64,000 nucleotides of DNA, from positions 124,001 to 188,000 of the forward strand of contig JAZRUW010000001.1 in NCBI GenBank assembly GCA_045652745.1. The letters run 5' to 3'. A model generated the notes under the pieces. It was not told where the DNA came from. It saw only the letters and a list, made by a program, of their open reading frames with translations, and did not search any database. The DNA comes from RGIG2041 sp045652745. GTDB taxonomy: Bacteria > Bacillota > Clostridia > UBA1381 > UMGS1253. Shown here one piece after another: positions 59,702-64,000 of the stretch; within the stretch, counting starts at the first letter, position 1, and every line of letters starts with the position of its first letter. Position numbers and translations under genes: made by a program.

Positions 59702-62109
59702 TGCAAATTATGGAGTCACTTCAAAACAGAATACTGTATTTTGACGGAGCTATGGGCACGCAATTGCAGGCACGCGGACTCAAACCGGGTGAATTGCCGG
59801 AATTGTGGAATATAACGCACGCAGAAGAAATCAGAGAAATACATAGCGCTTATCTTGCGGCAGGCTGTGACATTTTGACGACAAACACGTTCGGCGTTAA
59901 TCGGTTAAAATACGATACGAGCGGCGAGTTCAGCGTCGAAAAACTGATTCGTGCCGCAATAGAAAACGCTAAACGCGCTATTGAACTATCCGGCGGCGAA
60001 AAGTTCGTTGCCTTGGATATTGGACCTTCCGGTAAGTTACTCAAACCGCTTGGCGAACTTGAGTTTGAAGAGGCTGTTGAAATTTTTGCTGAGGTTGTAC
60101 GTATTGGCGCTCAGTGCGGCGTAGATTTAATTTTAATTGAAACAATGAACGACTGCTATGAAACAAAGGCAGCGGTTTTGGCGGCAAAAGAGAATTCGAA
60201 TTTGCCGGTTTTTGTTACAAATGTATACGATGAAAATATGCAGTTAATGACCGGTGCCGAACCTGCTGCAATGGTAGCTATGCTGGAAGGTCTTGGCGTG
60301 GATGCGCTCGGTGTTAATTGCAGTTTGGGCCCTGTTCAGATGTTGCCGGTTGTGCGTGAGTTGTGCAAATACGCTTCAATTCCTGTCATTGTAAATCCGA
60401 ATGCCGGTTTGCCGTCCGTGGTAGATGGCCATACGGTATATGATATTAACGCGCAACAATTTGCACTGGCTGTCCGTGAGATTATTGATCTCGGTGCACG
60501 TGTTGTTGGCGGTTGCTGCGGCACAACGCCGGAACATATAAGTGCAACGGTGCAAATGACAAAAGATATGCATCCAATGAAAATTACATACAAAAAAGAC
60601 ACGCTTGTATCATCTTACAAATCAGCTGTTTGCATTGGCGAAAGACCGGTTATTATTGGCGAGCGCATCAATCCGACCGGCAAAAAAGCATTCAAGGAAG
60701 CCTTGCGAGAAAAGAACATAGGCTATATTCTTAACGAAGGAGTTCGTCAGCAGGAAAACGGTGCGCATATTTTAGATGTCAATGTTGGCTTGCCGGAAAT
60801 TGATGAAACGGAAATGATGTGCACGGTTGTTCGAGAATTACAGGCAATTACTTCTTTACCGTTACAGATTGACACGTCAAACGTAGAAACAATGGAAAGG
60901 GCAATGCGCATATATAACGGAAAGCCGCTTGTAAATTCCGTAAATGGCAAGCAGGAGAGTATGGATGCCGTTTTCCCGCTAGTAAAAAAATACGGTGGTG
61001 TTGTTGTTGCATTAACTTTGGATGAAGACGGCATACCAGACACGGCACAAGGACGGTTTAAGATAGCAGAAAAGATTTATAATAAGGCAAAAGACTATGG
61101 AATCGACAAGAAAAATTTGATTTTTGACCCGCTGGCTATGACGGTGAGTGCGGATGTGAATTCTGCAAAAGTTACATTAGATGCTTTGGAAATGATTTCT
61201 GAACATCTTGGCTGTAAAACCAGCCTTGGTGTGTCGAACATATCATTTGGCCTCCCGCAAAGAGATTTAATCAATTCTACATTTTATGCGCTGGCTCTTG
61301 CAGCCGGGTTAAATGCAGCAATCCTTAATCCCGGTTCTGGAGAAATGATGAAAACCTATACTACATTTATGACGTTGCATGGAATGGATGAAAATTGTGC
61401 ACGTTACATAGATTTCGCCTCGTCGGTTTCGCTTCCGGCAGGCAGCGTTCGTCAGAATTCTGTAAAAGAAAATGATTCTACAAACAATTTAAAGGATTCG
61501 ATAATAAAAGGCCTTAAAGATAGTGCTGCGGAGTGCACTCGTAAATTGTTACAAAATAAAAAACCTTTAGACATAATTCATGAGGAAATCATACCGGCAT
61601 TGGATGTTGTCGGTAAAGGCTTTGAGGAAAAATCCATGTTTTTACCTCAACTTTTAATGAGTGCCGAGGCATCAAAAGTTGCTTTTGATGTGGTAAAGGA
61701 TTACATGATCGCATCCAATGAAACTCAAGCAAAAAAATGCACGGTTGTACTTGCCACCGTAAAAGGGGATATACATGATATCGGAAAAAATATCGTAAAG
61801 GTTCTTCTGGAGAATTATGGTTTTAATGTTATCGATGCTGGCCGAGATGCGGCGCCGGAAACGGTTGTTTCGCTTGCAAAACAGCACAATGCACCGCTCG
61901 TAGGCCTGAGCGCATTGATGACAACAACTGTACCTGCAATGCAGGAAACAATTGAAGCTTTGCGCGAAAATTCGCCCGAGTGCAAAATTGTTGTTGGCGG
62001 TGCAGTGCTTACTCAGGAATATGCTGATGCAATCGGCGCGGATAAGTATGCCAAAGATGCAATGGATGCAGTACGGTATGCTGAGTTGGTGGAGCATAAA
62101 GAAGTATAA
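59701..62109 (+). CDS. metH: Cobalamin-dependent methionine synthase lacking the activation domain
   Basis: 802 residues. Homocysteine-binding domain (about 1-290): FDGAMGTQLQARG, NPNAGLPSV, GGCCGTTPEHI with zinc cysteines. Pterin-binding domain (about 320-570): GERINPTGKKAFKEAL, DVNVGLPEIDE, LQIDTSNVE. B12-binding domain (about 590-800): helical cap, then GDIHDIGKNIVKVLLENYGFNVIDAG with the cobalt-ligating histidine and VGLSALMTTT. The reactivation domain is supplied by the preceding gene. ATG 59701 shares a base with the previous stop. Confidence 0.95.
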   Translation: MQIMESLQNRILYFDGAMGTQLQARGLKPGELPELWNITHAEEIREIHSAYLAAGCDILTTNTFGVNRLKYDTSGEFSVEKLIRAAIENAKRAIELSGGEKFVALDIGPSGKLLKPLGELEFEEAVEIFAEVVRIGAQCGVDLILIETMNDCYETKAAVLAAKENSNLPVFVTNVYDENMQLMTGAEPAAMVAMLEGLGVDALGVNCSLGPVQMLPVVRELCKYASIPVIVNPNAGLPSVVDGHTVYDINAQQFALAVREIIDLGARVVGGCCGTTPEHISATVQMTKDMHPMKITYKKDTLVSSYKSAVCIGERPVIIGERINPTGKKAFKEALREKNIGYILNEGVRQQENGAHILDVNVGLPEIDETEMMCTVVRELQAITSLPLQIDTSNVETMERAMRIYNGKPLVNSVNGKQESMDAVFPLVKKYGGVVVALTLDEDGIPDTAQGRFKIAEKIYNKAKDYGIDKKNLIFDPLAMTVSADVNSAKVTLDALEMISEHLGCKTSLGVSNISFGLPQRDLINSTFYALALAAGLNAAILNPGSGEMMKTYTTFMTLHGMDENCARYIDFASSVSLPAGSVRQNSVKENDSTNNLKDSIIKGLKDSAAECTRKLLQNKKPLDIIHEEIIPALDVVGKGFEEKSMFLPQLLMSAEASKVAFDVVKDYMIASNETQAKKCTVVLATVKGDIHDIGKNIVKVLLENYGFNVIDAGRDAAPETVVSLAKQHNAPLVGLSALMTTTVPAMQETIEALRENSPECKIVVGGAVLTQEYADAIGADKYAKDAMDAVRYAELVEHKEV

Positions 62110-62121
62110 CGGGGGAGAAAA

Positions 62122-63282
62122 ATGAAAAAAAGCATTGCGGTAATATACAGACTTGCTTTTATCTTATTTTCTGTATGGGCAATCCTGGAAAATGTTGCAT
62201 TTCAATTGCAAATGATAGGTGTAAAGTTGCTAGACTTTACAGTGTTTGCTGATGTAATCAATTTGATTTGTGTGACAATAGTATTTTTAGTATCTTTAAG
62301 ACACGCACTTCCGAAAGGAATGTTGTTTTTTAAGGCATCATGTACATTTTTGTCCGTATTGGCATTGGCGGCAAATTTAGATATGCTGTTTTCGATTCAT
62401 GACAGTTCGTGGATATTAAATGTTTTGTTGCCGCTCATGATGATTGTTGATTATTTGATATTTGATAAGCACAGCAGATTAAAACTTTGGCAAATTCTTT
62501 TGGGCTTAATCGGCACAACGCTTCTGGTGGCTTTGCTTTATCTTTTGGCGTCTAAGGCGCTTCATTTACCGAATGCTTTGGATTTACTTAATTTATTTTC
62601 AAACGAGAAAGAATTGATTCAAGTTCTTTTGAACACGGGCTTTATTGTTGGTGGATTGTATTTGCTCGACAGATTACTTTCCGGCGAGTTGTTTCGTGAT
62701 ATACACTCGATGCTTGCACTTTTACTACGTTTATTATTTTTGTTTCTGGAATTTCAAGCCTTTATGCGTTTATCCGGAATGAATCTGACAACGTTTTTGC
62801 AATCCTTGCGCTATTATGAAAATCTCGTAAACTTTTTGAGCTTTTTATGTATTTTAGCAGTTTTGATATGTAACGCCCTTCGATTTAAGGCGGCAGCCAA
62901 AAGTGCGTATGTATTTTTACGAATTAAGTGCTTTTTTACGCTATGTATGATTTTCGTATTTATTGTCTACCACTTTTTTGCAAAAGGAAGCTACAACCCC
63001 GACAGCGTAGCAATAGTGCTGTACTATATTGGTCCGTTGCTTATGTTGCTTGATTGGATTCTGTTTGACCCAAGTTGCCATATGCGCGGCTACGATCCGC
63101 TCATTTGGACCTTATTTCCATGCGTATATTTTTCTGTAATCACTCTGCTTTCGCGTGTCGGTTTTGCTACCTTGTATCCACTGATGTCGAGCGGTTACAC
63201 AGGGGTAGGCATTTTAACGGCGAGCTTTTTAGTTGCCGGATATATATTTTATTTTGCAGATCGTGTCATCAAGAGGAGATAA
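62122..63282 (+). CDS. Tandemly duplicated Pr6Pr/FAR-17a-like membrane protein
   Basis: 386 residues, about twelve hydrophobic helices. Both halves carry the same pattern: a Pr6Pr-like first helix pair (VIYRLAFILFSVWAIL... and LLLRLLFLFLEFQAF...), and a late motif LPLMMIVDYLIFDKHSRLKLW (about 112-132) that repeats as GPLLMLLDWILFDPSCHMRGYD (about 301-322). This is the conserved segment of six-helix Pr6Pr/FAR-17a-AIG1-like proteins. The eukaryotic relatives are threonine hydrolases of fatty acid esters. I cannot find the expected catalytic histidine in either half (Asn and Tyr in its place), so activity is uncertain. Cotranscribed with metH and pcrA by spacing. Confidence 0.6.
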   Translation: MKKSIAVIYRLAFILFSVWAILENVAFQLQMIGVKLLDFTVFADVINLICVTIVFLVSLRHALPKGMLFFKASCTFLSVLALAANLDMLFSIHDSSWILNVLLPLMMIVDYLIFDKHSRLKLWQILLGLIGTTLLVALLYLLASKALHLPNALDLLNLFSNEKELIQVLLNTGFIVGGLYLLDRLLSGELFRDIHSMLALLLRLLFLFLEFQAFMRLSGMNLTTFLQSLRYYENLVNFLSFLCILAVLICNALRFKAAAKSAYVFLRIKCFFTLCMIFVFIVYHFFAKGSYNPDSVAIVLYYIGPLLMLLDWILFDPSCHMRGYDPLIWTLFPCVYFSVITLLSRVGFATLYPLMSSGYTGVGILTASFLVAGYIFYFADRVIKRR

Positions 63283-63288
63283 CAAAAG

Positions 63289-64000
63289 ATGAGTAATTTA
63301 AACAGCGCACAGAATTTGGCTGTGCAAACAATAGAGGGACCACTGTTAATTTTAGCTGGTGCCGGCAGCGGCAAAACAACAGTACTTGTAAATCGCATCG
63401 CATATATGATTGAGGAGAAAGGTGTAGCGCCTTATCAAATTTTGGCGATTACATTTACCAATAAAGCTGCAAAGGAAATGAAAACCAGAATCAGCGCTAA
63501 AATGGAAGGCGGAGATGAGATTTGGGCTTCTACGTTCCACTCGTTATGCGTGCGAATTCTGCGCAGGGATTGTGACCGTCTAGGTTATGAGCGCAGTTTT
63601 GTCATTTATGACACACAGGATACAAAAACACTTTTAAAAGAGTGTATAAAAGAACTGAATTTGGACGATAAGATATTTACACCCAATATACTCTACAGCG
63701 AGATCAGCCGCGCTAAGGACGATATGTTAGAGCCGTCGCGTTTTGAAGAAATGTATGCTTCAGATTTTCGCATGAGTAAAATTGCGGCAGTGTATAAGCT
63801 TTATCAAAGGAAGTTACAAGCCAACAATGCAATGGATTTTGATGATTTAATTGTAAACACAATTCGCTTGTTTGAAAAAAACGAGGATGTACTTGCGTAC
63901 TATCATCACAGATTCAAATATATTATGGTTGACGAGTACCAGGATACGAATAATGCACAGTACAGACTAATTTATCTAATGGCGAAAAAACACCGGAATC
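63289..64000 (+). CDS. pcrA: ATP-dependent DNA helicase PcrA/UvrD (5' part, runs off window)
   Basis: The first 237 codons of a superfamily 1A helicase: LNSAQNLAVQTIEGPLLILAGAGSGKTTVLVNRIAYMI (Q motif and Walker A), ITFTNKAAKEMKTRI (motif Ia), STFHSLCVRILRRD, MDFDDLIVNTIRLFE, and VDEYQDTNNAQ (Walker B). Unwinds DNA 3' to 5' in repair and plasmid replication. Site AAGAGGAGAT precedes ATG 63289. The rest lies beyond the window edge. Confidence 0.95.
   Translation, partial: MSNLNSAQNLAVQTIEGPLLILAGAGSGKTTVLVNRIAYMIEEKGVAPYQILAITFTNKAAKEMKTRISAKMEGGDEIWASTFHSLCVRILRRDCDRLGYERSFVIYDTQDTKTLLKECIKELNLDDKIFTPNILYSEISRAKDDMLEPSRFEEMYASDFRMSKIAAVYKLYQRKLQANNAMDFDDLIVNTIRLFEKNEDVLAYYHHRFKYIMVDEYQDTNNAQYRLIYLMAKKHRN

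Overview
This window looks like core chromosome of an anaerobic, endospore-forming, low-GC Firmicute of the class Clostridia. Support comes from spore genes (ytfJ, spoVAD/spoVAE, spoIIE, cotJABC, spoVFA/spoVFB), oxygen-defence proteins typical of strict anaerobes (rubrerythrin, superoxide reductase), strong AGGAGG-type ribosome binding sites, sigma-A promoters, and gene orders common in Clostridia (yggS-sepF-yggT-ylmH-divIVA; HI0933-type flavoprotein-cmk-plsC-ispH/S1 fusion). I cannot name the genus. Nearly every stretch is coding; there is no rRNA, CRISPR array or insertion sequence.

Layout. 0-5 kb: end of a fused TRAP permease, a PrsW protease and two secondary transporters. 5-11.6 kb: a division/envelope cluster (HlyD-like protein, yggS, sepF, yggT, ylmH, divIVA, aroB, lspA, rluD-like). 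11.6-12.5 kb: TPP riboswitch plus thiT. 12.7-20.2 kb: murI, DUF1934, argS, an S41 protease, an M50 protease, scpA, scpB, DUF2953 and ytfJ. 20.4-24.1 kb: rodA, a diverged GH116-like protein and a DUF4380 protein. 24.2-31 kb: rex, then a minus-strand operon recJ-relA-MBL hydrolase-hemZ. 31.1-36.6 kb: RpiR regulator, flavoprotein, cmk, plsC and ispH/S1. 36.8-39.2 kb: rubrerythrin, superoxide reductase, spoVAD, spoVAE. 39.3-45.6 kb: groSL with a CIRCE operator, a PHP-AEC-flavoprotein operon and a TtcA-like protein. 45.6-49.7 kb: tRNA-Gly, spoIIE, a small membrane protein and cotJABC. 49.7-51.4 kb: a decayed phage-type large protein next to tRNA-Thr. 51.5-56.2 kb: polysaccharide deacetylase, D,D-carboxypeptidase, dipicolinate synthase genes and a YkvI-like protein. 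56.2-58 kb: eda-kdgK. 58-62.1 kb: metF, a separate methionine synthase reactivation protein and a MetH lacking that domain. 62.1-64 kb: a duplicated Pr6Pr-like membrane protein and the start of pcrA.

Many transcription units are bounded by clear sigma-A promoters (17-18 bp spacing) and strong hairpin terminators. Several regulatory inputs can be read: the TPP riboswitch on thiT, CIRCE on groSL, a possible Spo0A box with a good -10 upstream of spoIIE, and a sigma-K-like promoter (CACA-16-CATACGATA) upstream of the dipicolinate synthase genes.

I found no multi-gene defence island or clearly new system. The most unusual items are single proteins or junctions: the tandem-duplicated Pr6Pr/FAR-17a-like membrane protein, the GH116-like protein after rodA, a superoxide reductase missing one of the four centre I cysteines, the rubrerythrin/superoxide reductase/spoVA linkage, and the phage-gene fossil beside tRNA-Thr.
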